NCBI GenBank assembly: GCA_036266975.1
Contig: DATAWZ010000141.1
Coordinates: 1-35,850 of the forward strand
Direction of reading: 5' to 3'
Origin: DATAWZ01 sp036266975
GTDB lineage: Bacteria > Actinomycetota > Thermoleophilia > Solirubrobacterales > Solirubrobacteraceae
Length of the DNA: 35,850 nt
The position numbers were made by a program, and so were the translations under genes. The notes under the pieces were generated by a model, which was not told the DNA's origin, did not search any database, and saw only the letters and a list, made by a program, of their open reading frames with translations. The first letter of the stretch is position 1. The number at the start of each line of letters is the position of its first letter. Below are positions 7,596-15,180 of the stretch, piece by piece.

Positions 7596-8302
7596 GGCAC
7601 CGTGCCTGAGTGCAGGGCGATGATGCCGCCGGCGGTGAGGATCCAGCTCACGTCAATGAGCCCCGCGCCGGCCAGGCGCGCGCCCAGCTCGCGCGGGCCC
7701 GGGAAGCGCTGGACGGAGCTGGGCAGGTACTGGTAGGCGTCCCCGTCGCCGACGATGCGGCCCAGCACCGGCACGGCGCGGTCGAACCACGCGCGGAAGA
7801 ACCACGACAGCGGCGGCTTGGTCGGCGTGGTCATCTCGAGTACGACTACCCGCCCACCGGGGCGGACCACCCGCGCCATCTCGGCCAGGCCGCGGTCGAG
7901 GTCGCAGAAGTTGCGTACCCCGAACCCGACGGTCGCCGCGTCAAAGGCGCCGTCCTGGTAGGCGAGCGCGAGCGCGTCGCCGTGCTCGAAGCGGATCGCC
8001 GGCGCCTTGCGCCGGGCCCGCTGGAGCATCCCCTCGGAGAAGTCGCTGCCGACGACCTCGCCCTCGGGGCCCACGCGGCGGGCGAGCTCGATGGCCAGGT
8101 CGCCGGTGCCGGTGGCGACGTCGAGCACGCGGCTCCCGGGGCCGATCTGGGCCAGGTCAGCCGCACGCGCGCGCCAGCGGTGGTGCAGCCCCACCGTCAT
8201 CGCCCCGTTCATCGCGTCGTAGACGCCGGCGATCCGGTCGAACATCGCCTGCACCTGCCCGGCTTCCAGACGGCCCGGGTCAGCGCCCGGAGCGGGGCTC
8301 AC
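7592..8302 (-). CDS. menG: Demethylmenaquinone methyltransferase
   Basis: 236 aa from GTG 8302. Family features are the N-terminal MFDRIAGVYDAMNGAMTVGLHHRWR (UbiE/MenG signature), SAM-binding motif VLDVATGTGDL (about 59-69), VVGSDFSEGML, FDAATVGFGVRNFCDLDRGLAEMARVVRPGG and the C-terminal GGIIALHSG. MenG/UbiE C-methylates the ring in the last step of menaquinone (or ubiquinone) synthesis; in a Gram-positive context menaquinone is expected. I chose GTG 8302 because it overlaps the qcrC stop in the same GTGA pattern seen at neighbouring junctions; the core domain begins 20 codons later at MFDRI. The frame stays open further upstream but there it only shadows qcrC. Confidence 0.93.
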   Translation of the reverse strand: MSPAPGADPGRLEAGQVQAMFDRIAGVYDAMNGAMTVGLHHRWRARAADLAQIGPGSRVLDVATGTGDLAIELARRVGPEGEVVGSDFSEGMLQRARRKAPAIRFEHGDALALAYQDGAFDAATVGFGVRNFCDLDRGLAEMARVVRPGGRVVVLEMTTPTKPPLSWFFRAWFDRAVPVLGRIVGDGDAYQYLPSSVQRFPGPRELGARLAGAGLIDVSWILTAGGIIALHSGTVP

Positions 8303-9033
8303 TTCAGATCCGAGAGGAAGTTGACGATCGCGTTGAACTTCTTCGACGGCAGGTTCGCAAACGACGGCATCGGAGCCGTCGGGTTGACGAGTGTGCGCGC
8401 GATCGCCTGCCGCGGGATTCGTGAGCCGATGTGGGTAAGGTTGGGGCCGGGGCCGGGGTTGCCGTCGTCGCCAATGGTGTGGCAGGCCTCGCAGCCGGAT
8501 TGCGCCACGACCGCCTTCCCGGCCTCGTAGGCGGTCACCGCCGCCGGGCCGCTGGCCGTCACCGTGGCCGGAGGCAGCATGGATATCGTCGTCGGCGGCC
8601 CCGCGGAGGCCCCTCGGTAGGTGATAAACGCCATCGCCCCGATGACGAAGATCGCCGTCAGCGTGGCCACCGGCCGGCGCTCGGGCCGGCGCTCGGGCCC
8701 GCGGTCGTAGAACGGCAGCAGCACCAGCAGGATCATCCCGAGCGTCGGGATGCCGATCGTCGCCAGCTGGACCATGTTGTCCGGCTTGATGATGCGCAGC
8801 AGCTCGAACAGGAAGAAGAAGTACCACTCCGGACGCGGGGTGTACGTCGTGGTCGTCGGGCTCGCGCGCGGCCCGAGCTCGGCGCCGAGCATCAGCGAGA
8901 GGAAGATGATCACGGCCATGACGACGCAGGCCATGATCGAGTCCTTGGCGACCGCGTAGGGGAAGAACGGCTTGCCCTGCGACTTCAGGATCGAGTACTC
9001 GCGGAGGTACTCCTCCTTCTCCCTCTGGTTCAT
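8299..9033 (-). CDS. qcrC: Menaquinol:cytochrome c reductase, subunit IV/cytochrome c fusion
   Basis: 244 aa. Residues about 1-140 are the cytochrome b C-terminal module (subunit IV/PetD-like) with three hydrophobic segments and the quinol-oxidation motif PEWY at 68-71. Residues about 160-244 are a cytochrome c domain: haem-attachment motif CEACH (181-185) and likely axial Met 222 in PMPSF. This b/c fusion matches Bacillus QcrC rather than the dihaem QcrC of Actinomycetia. With qcrB and qcrA it forms the complex that oxidises menaquinol and passes electrons to cytochrome c, moving protons. The start ATG overlaps the qcrB stop (ATGA) and its stop overlaps the menG start (GTGA). Confidence 0.94.
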   Translation of the reverse strand: MNQREKEEYLREYSILKSQGKPFFPYAVAKDSIMACVVMAVIIFLSLMLGAELGPRASPTTTTYTPRPEWYFFFLFELLRIIKPDNMVQLATIGIPTLGMILLVLLPFYDRGPERRPERRPVATLTAIFVIGAMAFITYRGASAGPPTTISMLPPATVTASGPAAVTAYEAGKAVVAQSGCEACHTIGDDGNPGPGPNLTHIGSRIPRQAIARTLVNPTAPMPSFANLPSKKFNAIVNFLSDLK

Positions 9034-9836
9034 ACCTCGACCTCACGCAGCTCGGGTTCGGTCTCGGCCTTGATCCACGGCGGTGCCGTCGTGCCGAGCT
9101 TGGCCACGAGGTAGAGGTGGGCGCCGATCAGGGCGGCGATCAACCCAGGGACGAGCAGCATGTGGATGGCGTAGAACCGTGACAGGGTGGTCGCCCCGAA
9201 CTCGGGGCCGGCTCTCAGGAAGTCGCTGAGGTAGGGGCCGAGCAGCGGGCCGGTGCCGTTGATGTTCACGCCCACCGTGGTGGCCCAGTAGGCGCGCTGG
9301 TCGAACGGCAGCAGGTAGCCGGTGAACGACATCACCATCGTGAGGATCAGCAGCACCACGCCGATCACCCAGTTCAGCTCGCGCGGGTACTTGTAGGCGC
9401 CGAAGAAGAACGTACGCCCCATGTGCAGGAACACGAGCACGACCATCACGCTCGAGCCCCACTTGTGCATGCCGTGGACGAACTGGCCCAGGAAGACGTC
9501 GTTGTTGATGTACTGGATCGAGTTGTAGGCGCCGCCGGAGATGTCGGGCCGGTAGTACATCGCCAGGAACACGCCGGTGACGGCCTGCGAGAGGAAGGCG
9601 AACATCGTCGCCGAGCCCAGCGTGTAGAACCAGTTGGTGCCCTTGGGCACCTTGCGGAACATCAGCCAGCGCGCGGCGCCGGTCAGCGAGGTGCGCTCGT
9701 CGACCCAGTCGACGGCCGAGATGCCCGCCTCGGCGACCTGCTCCAGCGGGGTCGGCGGCGGCTCCTCGCTCGGCCCTCGCGGCGGCGGGGTGAGCGCCGG
9801 CGGCAGCGGCGGTCCGGGGAGTTTGGGGAGCTTCAA
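9030..9836 (-). CDS. qcrB: Menaquinol:cytochrome c reductase, cytochrome b (b6-type) subunit
   Basis: 268 aa from TTG 9836. A Pro-rich N-terminus is followed by a short cytochrome b with four transmembrane helices. Haem-ligand histidines are visible in VHGMHKWGSSVMVVLVFLH and in FYAIHMLLVPGLIAALIGAH. The loop motif GYLLPFDQRAYWAT and the YRPDISGGAYNSIQYI segment are characteristic. Length and helix count fit b6/QcrB of Bacillus type, with the remaining helices supplied by qcrC. The proposed TTG start overlaps the qcrA stop by four bases (TTGA), matching the pattern of the other junctions. The frame is open further upstream, but there the codons only mirror qcrA. The exact N-terminus is the least certain part. 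Confidence 0.92.
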   Translation of the reverse strand: MKLPKLPGPPLPPALTPPPRGPSEEPPPTPLEQVAEAGISAVDWVDERTSLTGAARWLMFRKVPKGTNWFYTLGSATMFAFLSQAVTGVFLAMYYRPDISGGAYNSIQYINNDVFLGQFVHGMHKWGSSVMVVLVFLHMGRTFFFGAYKYPRELNWVIGVVLLILTMVMSFTGYLLPFDQRAYWATTVGVNINGTGPLLGPYLSDFLRAGPEFGATTLSRFYAIHMLLVPGLIAALIGAHLYLVAKLGTTAPPWIKAETEPELREVEV

Positions 9837-10555
9837 TTGAGCGAGATCCGGTCGGAGGGACGCGACGGGTACAGGTACTGGCCGATGCCGTCCACCGGCT
9901 CGCCGGGGTCGCGCGGCGAGAATCGGCGCAGGCGGCTGTTGACCGAAAAGCGGGCCGAGGAGATCTGCACGTAGTCGGTGGGAGTGGTCGCGCCCGACGG
10001 GAACGGGACGATCGCCCCGGCGGCGCTCAGCACGCGGGTCGGGAAACGGTCCAGCGGGCGCACCGGCGGCCCACCCACCTGACGACCGAGCAGGTCGTAC
10101 ACGCCGCCGTGGCACGGGCAGATGAAGCGTTCGGAGGCAGGCACCCAGCGCACCGGGCAGCCGAGGTGCGCGCAGCGACTGGTGATCGCGATGTACGGCG
10201 TCGTGCGGTCGTAGACGTCGGTGTCGAGCGAGGTGTTGTGCTGGCGCACGTAAACGGTCGTGTTGCCGACCTCCCCGATCCCGGGGACGAGGTTGATGAC
10301 GACCGGAACGTAGTTGGTCTGCGAGTAGTCCTGGATCTGTCCGACGGTCTGCCAGGTGTGCGGGAACCGCTTGAAGATCGGCCCGATGGCGAAAGCGAGT
10401 GCGGGGAGCGTGAAAGCCGACGCGGCGATCGCCCCAGCCGTGTGGGTGGTGGCGGTCATGAACCGCCGGCGGGTGATCGTCTCACCCCCGAACGCGCCCG
10501 GAATCCGTCGGTCGAGGGTGTACTTGGATTTGGTCTGTCGGCGGTCTGGTGGCAC
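9833..10555 (-). CDS. qcrA: Rieske [2Fe-2S] subunit of menaquinol:cytochrome c reductase
   Basis: 240 aa from GTG 10555. The Rieske cluster motifs CAHLGC (about 128-133) and CPCHGG (146-151) supply two Cys and two His ligands, and the Cys pair within them forms the family disulfide. An N-terminal TRRRFM (about 28-33) followed by a hydrophobic stretch resembles a twin-arginine signal anchor, consistent with export of the folded protein by TatC (4941-5960). GTG 10555 is preceded by AGAGGAAA at a proper Shine-Dalgarno distance, so I prefer it to the upstream in-frame ATG at 10588. It is the first gene of the qcr cluster; a TATTGT -10 box at 10589-10594 is a likely promoter. Confidence 0.94.
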   Translation of the reverse strand: MPPDRRQTKSKYTLDRRIPGAFGGETITRRRFMTATTHTAGAIAASAFTLPALAFAIGPIFKRFPHTWQTVGQIQDYSQTNYVPVVINLVPGIGEVGNTTVYVRQHNTSLDTDVYDRTTPYIAITSRCAHLGCPVRWVPASERFICPCHGGVYDLLGRQVGGPPVRPLDRFPTRVLSAAGAIVPFPSGATTPTDYVQISSARFSVNSRLRRFSPRDPGEPVDGIGQYLYPSRPSDRISLN

Positions 10556-10588
10556 GTGGCGTTTCCTCTGCCCCGGTGCGGGCGGCAA

Positions 10589-10594
10589 ACAATA
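10589..10594 (-). promoter_or_regulatory. Probable -10 box of the qcrABC-menG-polyprenyl synthase cluster
   Basis: TATTGT on the minus strand, about 33 nt before the preferred qcrA start, leaving room for a short leader with the AGAGGAAA Shine-Dalgarno. It lies in the 71-bp gap after the preceding gene, so the qcr block may have its own promoter besides read-through from hemB. Confidence 0.4.
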
Positions 10595-10626
10595 TCGACC
10601 CGCGGCGCGCGGCGTTTCGGCAGCGC

Positions 10627-11145
10627 TTATGCGGCCTTCGCCGCGGCTCCGCGCAGCGCGGCGACGGCCGCCGGGTCCCCCGTGCGAGCGAGCGCCTTGG
10701 CCTCCCGGTGGTCCGCGCCGGCGCCGTGCGCCACCGCTGCCGCGCCGGCCTGCCAGACGGCGTCGGCGAGCTCACGGCGCCCCAGCGACTGCGCCAGCGC
10801 GCACAGCGAGATCACGTCGGCCAGCTCGGCCACCGCCTCGCTGTCGCCGAGCTCGACCAGGCGCGCGAGGCCCAACGCGTACAGGTGGTCGCCGGCGAGC
10901 AGGGCCAGGTCGGCGTCGAGCGTGTGCACGATCCGCGCGGCGCCGTAGTGGAGCAGATAGCCCTCGTAGATCGCCTCCACCAGCAGCTCATACTCGCGCC
11001 CGCGCGGGGCGACCCGCCGTCCGGCGCGCAGGATGCTCGCCGGGCTCGCGGGCCTTCGCCCGCGCACGGGGCCCACGACGTCGGCGAGCAGGCCGCCCTC
11101 GGCGCGGACGAGCGCGGACAGCCGCTCCAACGGATCGGCGCTCAC
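10627..11145 (-). CDS. Small prenyl-synthase-like protein lacking Asp-rich motifs
   Basis: 172 aa from GTG 11145, which overlaps the hemL stop by 4 nt (GTGA). It is all-helical. The central part, VEAIYEGYLLHYGAARIVHTLDADLALLAGDHLYALGLARLVELGD, resembles the middle of trans-prenyltransferases (compare GDLLFSRAFAELARNG in the synthase at 6588-7595). However, there is no DDxxD, no GGKRLRP and no second Asp-rich motif, and it is half the normal length. I cannot assign a reaction. It could be a non-catalytic partner of the polyprenyl synthase or an unrelated helical protein. The overlap with hemL and proximity to qcr/men genes tie it to the respiratory block. Confidence 0.75.
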   Translation of the reverse strand: MSADPLERLSALVRAEGGLLADVVGPVRGRRPASPASILRAGRRVAPRGREYELLVEAIYEGYLLHYGAARIVHTLDADLALLAGDHLYALGLARLVELGDSEAVAELADVISLCALAQSLGRRELADAVWQAGAAAVAHGAGADHREAKALARTGDPAAVAALRGAAAKAA

Positions 11146-12464
11146 CGGCCGAGCAGCGGGTCGATCTCCGCGAAGGCGGCGGCGGCGGCCTCGACGGTCC
11201 GCTCCAGATGCTCCTCGGTGTGCGCCAGGGAAGGGAACCAGGCCTCGAACTGCGACGGCGGCGGGTAGACGCCCCGCGCGAGCAGGCCACGACACCACGC
11301 GCCAAACGCCTCCAGGTTGCATTCCTGCACCTCGACCAGGTTACGCGGGGGCTCGGCCCGGAAGAAGACGGTCAGCAGCCCGGTGACGCTCACCACGCTC
11401 ACCGGTCGTACGCCGGCCGCGGTCCGCAGCCCCTCGGCGAGCCGCTCGGTGATCCCGGCGAGCCGCAGGTAGGCCTCGTCATCGAGCTGCTCCAGGGTGG
11501 CCAGCCCGGCGGCGACCGCGAGCGGGTTGCCCGACAGCGTCCCGGCCTGGTAGACGTCGCCGGCGGGCGCCAAGCGGCCCAGCAGCTCGCGGCCGCCGCC
11601 CACCGCGCCGGCGGGCAACCCGCCGCCGATGATCTTGCCCATCACCACGAGGTCGGGGGTGACCCCGTAGAGCTCCTGGGCACCGCCGGGCGCCACGCGC
11701 AGGCCGCTGATCACCTCGTCGAAGACGAGCAGGGCGTCCTGGGCGGCGCTGTACTCGCGCAGCAGCTCCAGGAATCCGGGCTCGGGGGGAATCAGGCCCA
11801 TGTTCGCCGGGATTGGCTCGGCGAGCACGGCGGCGACGCGGTGCTCGGCCAGCGCGGCGCGGACCGCGTCCGCGTCGTTCCAGGGCACGATGACGGTCGC
11901 CGCAGTCGCGGCCGCGGGGACCCCGGGGCTCGAAGGGATCGCCTGGGTGGCCAGGCCCGAGCCGGCGGAGGCGAGCAGCCCGTCGACGTGGCCGTGGTAG
12001 GCACCGGAGAACTTGAGCACCCCTTCTCTGCCGGTGATCGCACGGGCCAGCCGAACCGCGGTCATCGTCGCCTCCGTTCCCGAGGAGGTCATCCGCACCA
12101 TGTCCACGGCGGGCAGGCGGCGCGCCAGCTCGGCGGCCAGGTCGACCTCGGCCCCCGTCGGGGCCCCGTAGGTCGTGCCCCGCGCCGCGGCCCGGGCGAC
12201 GGCCTCGAGCACCCGCTGGTTGGCGTGCCCGAGCACCAGTGGACCCCACGAGCACATGTAGTCGACGTAGCGGTTGCCGTCGACGTCGACCAGTTCCGCG
12301 CCGGCGGCACGCTCGACGAAGATCGGGGTGCGCCCGATCGCCGCCATCGCCCGCACCGGCGAGTTCACGCCCCCCGGCAGCAGTGTCAGCGCTCGGCCGT
12401 AGAGCTCGGCCGAGCGGGAGTCGCGCAGGGAGGGAGCGGTGTCGACACCGGGCCCTCCGCTCAT
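11142..12464 (-). CDS. hemL: Glutamate-1-semialdehyde 2,1-aminomutase
   Basis: 440 aa. A class III PLP aminotransferase fold with HemL hallmarks: LLPGGVNSPVRAM near the N-terminus, MTSSGTEATMTAVRLAR (about 125-141), KFSGAYHGHVDGLL, LVFDEVISGLRVAPGG and the PLP-lysine motif VVMGKIIGGGLPAG with Lys 277. It converts glutamate-1-semialdehyde to 5-aminolevulinate in the C5 pathway, cytoplasmic. It starts 1 nt after the stop of the siroheme decarboxylase gene and overlaps the next gene by 4 nt, so hemB-ahbAB-hemL looks like one operon. Glutamyl-tRNA reductase (hemA) is not in the window. Confidence 0.96.
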   Translation of the reverse strand: MSGGPGVDTAPSLRDSRSAELYGRALTLLPGGVNSPVRAMAAIGRTPIFVERAAGAELVDVDGNRYVDYMCSWGPLVLGHANQRVLEAVARAAARGTTYGAPTGAEVDLAAELARRLPAVDMVRMTSSGTEATMTAVRLARAITGREGVLKFSGAYHGHVDGLLASAGSGLATQAIPSSPGVPAAATAATVIVPWNDADAVRAALAEHRVAAVLAEPIPANMGLIPPEPGFLELLREYSAAQDALLVFDEVISGLRVAPGGAQELYGVTPDLVVMGKIIGGGLPAGAVGGGRELLGRLAPAGDVYQAGTLSGNPLAVAAGLATLEQLDDEAYLRLAGITERLAEGLRTAAGVRPVSVVSVTGLLTVFFRAEPPRNLVEVQECNLEAFGAWCRGLLARGVYPPPSQFEAWFPSLAHTEEHLERTVEAAAAAFAEIDPLLGR

Positions 12465-12465
12465 C

Positions 12466-13599
12466 TCAGGCGTGCTCTGCCTCCCACCGCTTGAAGTCCT
12501 CGGTGAAGTACAGCAGCCGGATCTTCTTGAACTCGGTCGACGAGTACAGGGTGGCGCGCTCGGTGATCCCCGTCTGCTCGGCGATCGCGTCGAGCACGGC
12601 GTCGCACTCCTCCTTGGAGCGGCCGTGCGCCATCGTGAAGACCGAGTAGGGCCAGTCCTCGTAGGTGGGGCGCTGGTAGCAGTGCGAGATCCCGCGGAAG
12701 GAGGCCATGCGCCGCCCCAGCTCGGCGATCCGCTCGTCCGGCACCTTCCAGACCCCCATCCCGTTGGCCGAGAAGCCCGCGCGGCGGTGGTACAGGATCG
12801 CCGCCACGCGGCGCAGCAGGCCGCGCTCCTGCATGCCGGCCATGTGCTCGAGCAGCCCGCCGACGTCCATCCCCAGCCGCGCGGCGGCCGGCGCGTAGGG
12901 CTCGCTCACCACCGGCATGTCGCCCTGGGTGGCCTGCACGACCCGCACGTCGAACTCGTCGTAGCCGACGCACTCCAGCGGCGCGGGCTCCTTCTCCTCG
13001 CCGGCGGTGGCCAGGGACTTGGTGTCGCCCTCCATCTCCAGGTCCATGCGGATCTTGAACAGCTTGAGCGTCGGCAGCTGACGGATCGACTCGGCGCCGG
13101 TGAGCCGCTCGAGCACCTCGAGCGTGCCCTCCAGGCCCAGGCGCGAGTCGGACTCGACGGCGATCGTGAACCACATGTTGAACTCGTGGTTGCGCAGGTA
13201 GTTGTGCGAGACGCCCGGGTGGGAGTTGATGATCTTGGCCGCCCGCCACGGATGCTCGGCGTCGACCTTGGCCGCAACGAGCATCGAGCCGTAGCCGAAC
13301 GCGCGCGTGTCGTAGATCGGCGTGACCTGGCGGATGATGCGCGCGTCGAGCAGGTGTTGCACGCGGGCGAGCACCTCGGCCTCGGTGAGCCCGGCCTCCG
13401 CGGCGACCGCCTCGTACGGGCGCGGCACGAGCGGGAAGCGGCCCTGCATGAGGTTCAGCAGCTTGCGGTCGACGTCGTCGAGCGGGACGGCCGCGCCGCC
13501 GTCCCGCGAGCGGATCTTGGGAACCGCTACGTCGGCGACTTCGGGCCGTCGCTCGCCCGGCGACTCGGTGATCAACTCGGCGTTGCTTCTCGCAACCAT
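12466..13599 (-). CDS. ahbAB: Fused siroheme decarboxylase (AhbAB / NirDL type, Lrp/AsnC fold)
   Basis: 377 aa from ATG 13599, preceded by AAAGGAC. It contains two tandem Lrp/AsnC-like units. Unit 1 (about 40-190): LDDVDRKLLNLMQGRFPLV winged helix, then HNYLRNHEFNMWFT (132-145). Unit 2 (about 215-375): ATQGDMPVVSEPY winged helix, then HCYQRPTYEDWPYSVFTMAHG (306-326). The HNYxR and HCYQRP...WPY...MxHG motifs are those of siroheme decarboxylase subunits AhbA/AhbB and of NirD/NirL. They decarboxylate the acetate side chains of sirohaem to didecarboxysirohaem, en route to haem b or haem d1. Location between hemB (28-nt overlap) and hemL points to haem supply. Automatic pipelines would probably call it an AsnC regulator. 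No nir genes are visible. Confidence 0.85.
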   Translation of the reverse strand: MVARSNAELITESPGERRPEVADVAVPKIRSRDGGAAVPLDDVDRKLLNLMQGRFPLVPRPYEAVAAEAGLTEAEVLARVQHLLDARIIRQVTPIYDTRAFGYGSMLVAAKVDAEHPWRAAKIINSHPGVSHNYLRNHEFNMWFTIAVESDSRLGLEGTLEVLERLTGAESIRQLPTLKLFKIRMDLEMEGDTKSLATAGEEKEPAPLECVGYDEFDVRVVQATQGDMPVVSEPYAPAAARLGMDVGGLLEHMAGMQERGLLRRVAAILYHRRAGFSANGMGVWKVPDERIAELGRRMASFRGISHCYQRPTYEDWPYSVFTMAHGRSKEECDAVLDAIAEQTGITERATLYSSTEFKKIRLLYFTEDFKRWEAEHA

Positions 13600-14561
13600 C
13601 TCGCGACGTCCTTTGCGTAGTAGGTGATCAGGATGTCCGCCCCCGCTCGGCGGATCGCGGTCAGCGCCTCGAGCGCCGCCGTGCGACGGTCGAGCGCTCC
13701 GGCGGCGGCGGCGAACTCGAGCATGGCGTACTCGCCGCTGACCTGGTAGGCGGCGATCGGCAGCGTCGTCGCCGCGCGAACGGCGGCGATCACGTCCAGG
13801 TAGGGCAGCGCGGGCTTGACCATGACCATGTCGGCGCCCTCGTCGACGTCGAGCAGGGCCTCCCGCAGCGCCTCGCGCCCGTTGGCGGGGTCCATCTGGT
13901 AGCCGCGACGGTCGCCGAATGACGGCGCCGACCCGGCCGCGTCGCGGAATGGTCCGTAGAAGGCCGAGGCGAACTTCGCCGAGTAGGCGAGGATCGGAAC
14001 GTCCGAGAGCCCCTCGCCGTCGAGCTCGGAGCGGATCGCGCCCACGCGCCCGTCCATCATGTCGCTGGGGGCGATGATGTCCGCGCCGGCGCGCGCCTGC
14101 GAGACCGCCGTCTGCGCGAGCAGCTCGAGCGTGGCGTCGTTGTCGACCGTCCCGTCGGACCGCAGCCGGCCGCAGTGCCCGTGGCTGGTGTACTCGCACA
14201 GGCACAGGTCGGCGATCACGAGCAGGTCGGGGTGGGCCGCCTTCAACGCGCGCGTCGCGAGCTGCACGACGCCGTCCTCGTCCCAGGCACCCGAGCCGTC
14301 CTCGTCCTTCTCGGCGGGGATGCCGAACAGCAGCACCGCCGGCACGCCGAGGGCGACGAGCTCCCCCGCCTCGGCGAGGAGCGCGTCGATCGACAGGCGA
14401 TCGACGCCGGGCATCGACTCGATCGGCTCACGCTCGGGCCCGCGCTCGGCGACGAACAGCGGCGCGACCAGACATCCGGGGTGCAGGTGCGTCTCGCGGA
14501 CCAGACCGCGCAGTCCGGCGGTCCGGCGCAGCCGGCGCAGGCGCGTCTCCGGGAAGGCCAT
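13572..14561 (-). CDS. hemB: Porphobilinogen synthase (delta-aminolevulinate dehydratase)
   Basis: 329 aa. Clear family motifs: zinc-ligand cysteines 120, 122 and 130 in DLCLCEYTSHGHCG; Schiff-base lysines Lys 196 (YSAKFASAFYGPFRDA) and Lys 249 (MVMVKPALPYLD); APSDMMDGRVGAIR and YQVSGEYAM. It condenses two 5-aminolevulinates to porphobilinogen in the cytoplasm. The Cys triad indicates a zinc-dependent type. It is first in the minus-strand operon hemB-ahbAB-hemL-small protein. A TACCAT -10 box ends 9 nt before the ATG, so its mRNA may be almost leaderless. The C-terminal 28 nt overlap the start of ahbAB. Confidence 0.96.
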   Translation of the reverse strand: MAFPETRLRRLRRTAGLRGLVRETHLHPGCLVAPLFVAERGPEREPIESMPGVDRLSIDALLAEAGELVALGVPAVLLFGIPAEKDEDGSGAWDEDGVVQLATRALKAAHPDLLVIADLCLCEYTSHGHCGRLRSDGTVDNDATLELLAQTAVSQARAGADIIAPSDMMDGRVGAIRSELDGEGLSDVPILAYSAKFASAFYGPFRDAAGSAPSFGDRRGYQMDPANGREALREALLDVDEGADMVMVKPALPYLDVIAAVRAATTLPIAAYQVSGEYAMLEFAAAAGALDRRTAALEALTAIRRAGADILITYYAKDVARWLREATPS

Positions 14562-14570
14562 CGTCTGATG

Positions 14571-14576
14571 ATGGTA
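14571..14576 (-). promoter_or_regulatory. Probable -10 box of hemB (near-leaderless)
   Basis: TACCAT on the minus strand, 9 nt before ATG 14561. It would start the hem operon transcript within a few bases of the start codon. Confidence 0.45.
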
Positions 14577-14660
14577 CGCGGCTGCCGCGCCCGCCGGGGG
14601 CCTGACGCGGCGCGCTCAGTCGGTTCCGCCCGGTCGCGGTCTGGGAAAAGCGCGCCCTGA

Positions 14661-14675
14661 CCTGGAAAATCCAGG
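14661..14675. promoter_or_regulatory. Small perfect inverted repeat between hemB and the beta-domain remnant
   Basis: CCTGGA-AAA-TCCAGG: 6-bp arms around AAA, standing out in GC-rich DNA about 85 bp upstream of the hemB -10 box. It could be a protein-binding site or a weak hairpin; the regulator is unknown. Confidence 0.25.
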
Positions 14676-14691
14676 AAGCGGCGCCCGAAAC

Positions 14692-15180
14692 ATGTATTCC
14701 GGCTGCGCGCCGCGGTTGTCTTACTTCCAGCCGGTCTCGCCGGGCCTGCCAGCGGGGACGACGAGCCCTACCCCGGTCGTCCCTCCGCCGTCGCCGGCCA
14801 CGCTCACGGTCGGCGACGTCACGGCGCGGGGCGCGCGGCTGACGGTGGGCCCGCGCTGCCAGGGCGCCTCCGGCCAGCAGTGCAACGGCCTCCTCGTCGA
14901 GACGATTCGAGCGCGCCTGCGCCGAGGTCGCGTCGTCGCGGTGGGACGGGGGCAGACCACGATCGGCGTGGGCCAGACCACCCGGTTCAGCATCCAGGCC
15001 GGGCGGTCGAGCGTTATCGCGCTCCCCGCGAACGGCGCCGCGACGCGGCTCCTGGCACGATTCCCGCGACTGCCGGTCACGGTGACGGCCTCCCAGGCCG
15101 GCACGCCGGTCGGCGGCGCCAGGGGGACGCTGACCGCGCGCCGCCGACGCGCTCACAGCACGCGCACGAAACGCAGCTGA
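14692..15180 (+). CDS. Secreted-type beta-domain protein, apparently lacking its N-terminus
   Basis: 162 codons from ATG 14692. Residues about 38-150 look like a real extracellular beta-sandwich domain: LTVGDVTARGARLTVGPRCQG with a second Cys in GQQCNG, then TTRFSIQAGRSSVIALPANGAATRLLARFPRLPVTVTA. The same pattern (paired Cys, hydrophobic strand alternation, Ala/Gly turn) is seen in the C-terminal domain of the protein at 21334-23745. Codon use is GC3-rich as in genuine genes. There is no signal peptide, no Shine-Dalgarno, and an in-frame stop at 14569, so this may be the surviving tail of a larger secreted protein. Function unknown. Confidence 0.5.
   Translation: MYSGCAPRLSYFQPVSPGLPAGTTSPTPVVPPPSPATLTVGDVTARGARLTVGPRCQGASGQQCNGLLVETIRARLRRGRVVAVGRGQTTIGVGQTTRFSIQAGRSSVIALPANGAATRLLARFPRLPVTVTASQAGTPVGGARGTLTARRRRAHSTRTKRS

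Noticed and set aside
12466..13599. AsnC/Lrp transcriptional regulator
   Set aside because: The fold is right, but the double unit and the HNYxR and HCYQRP/WPY/MxHG motifs are those of siroheme decarboxylases. A secondary regulatory role is not excluded.
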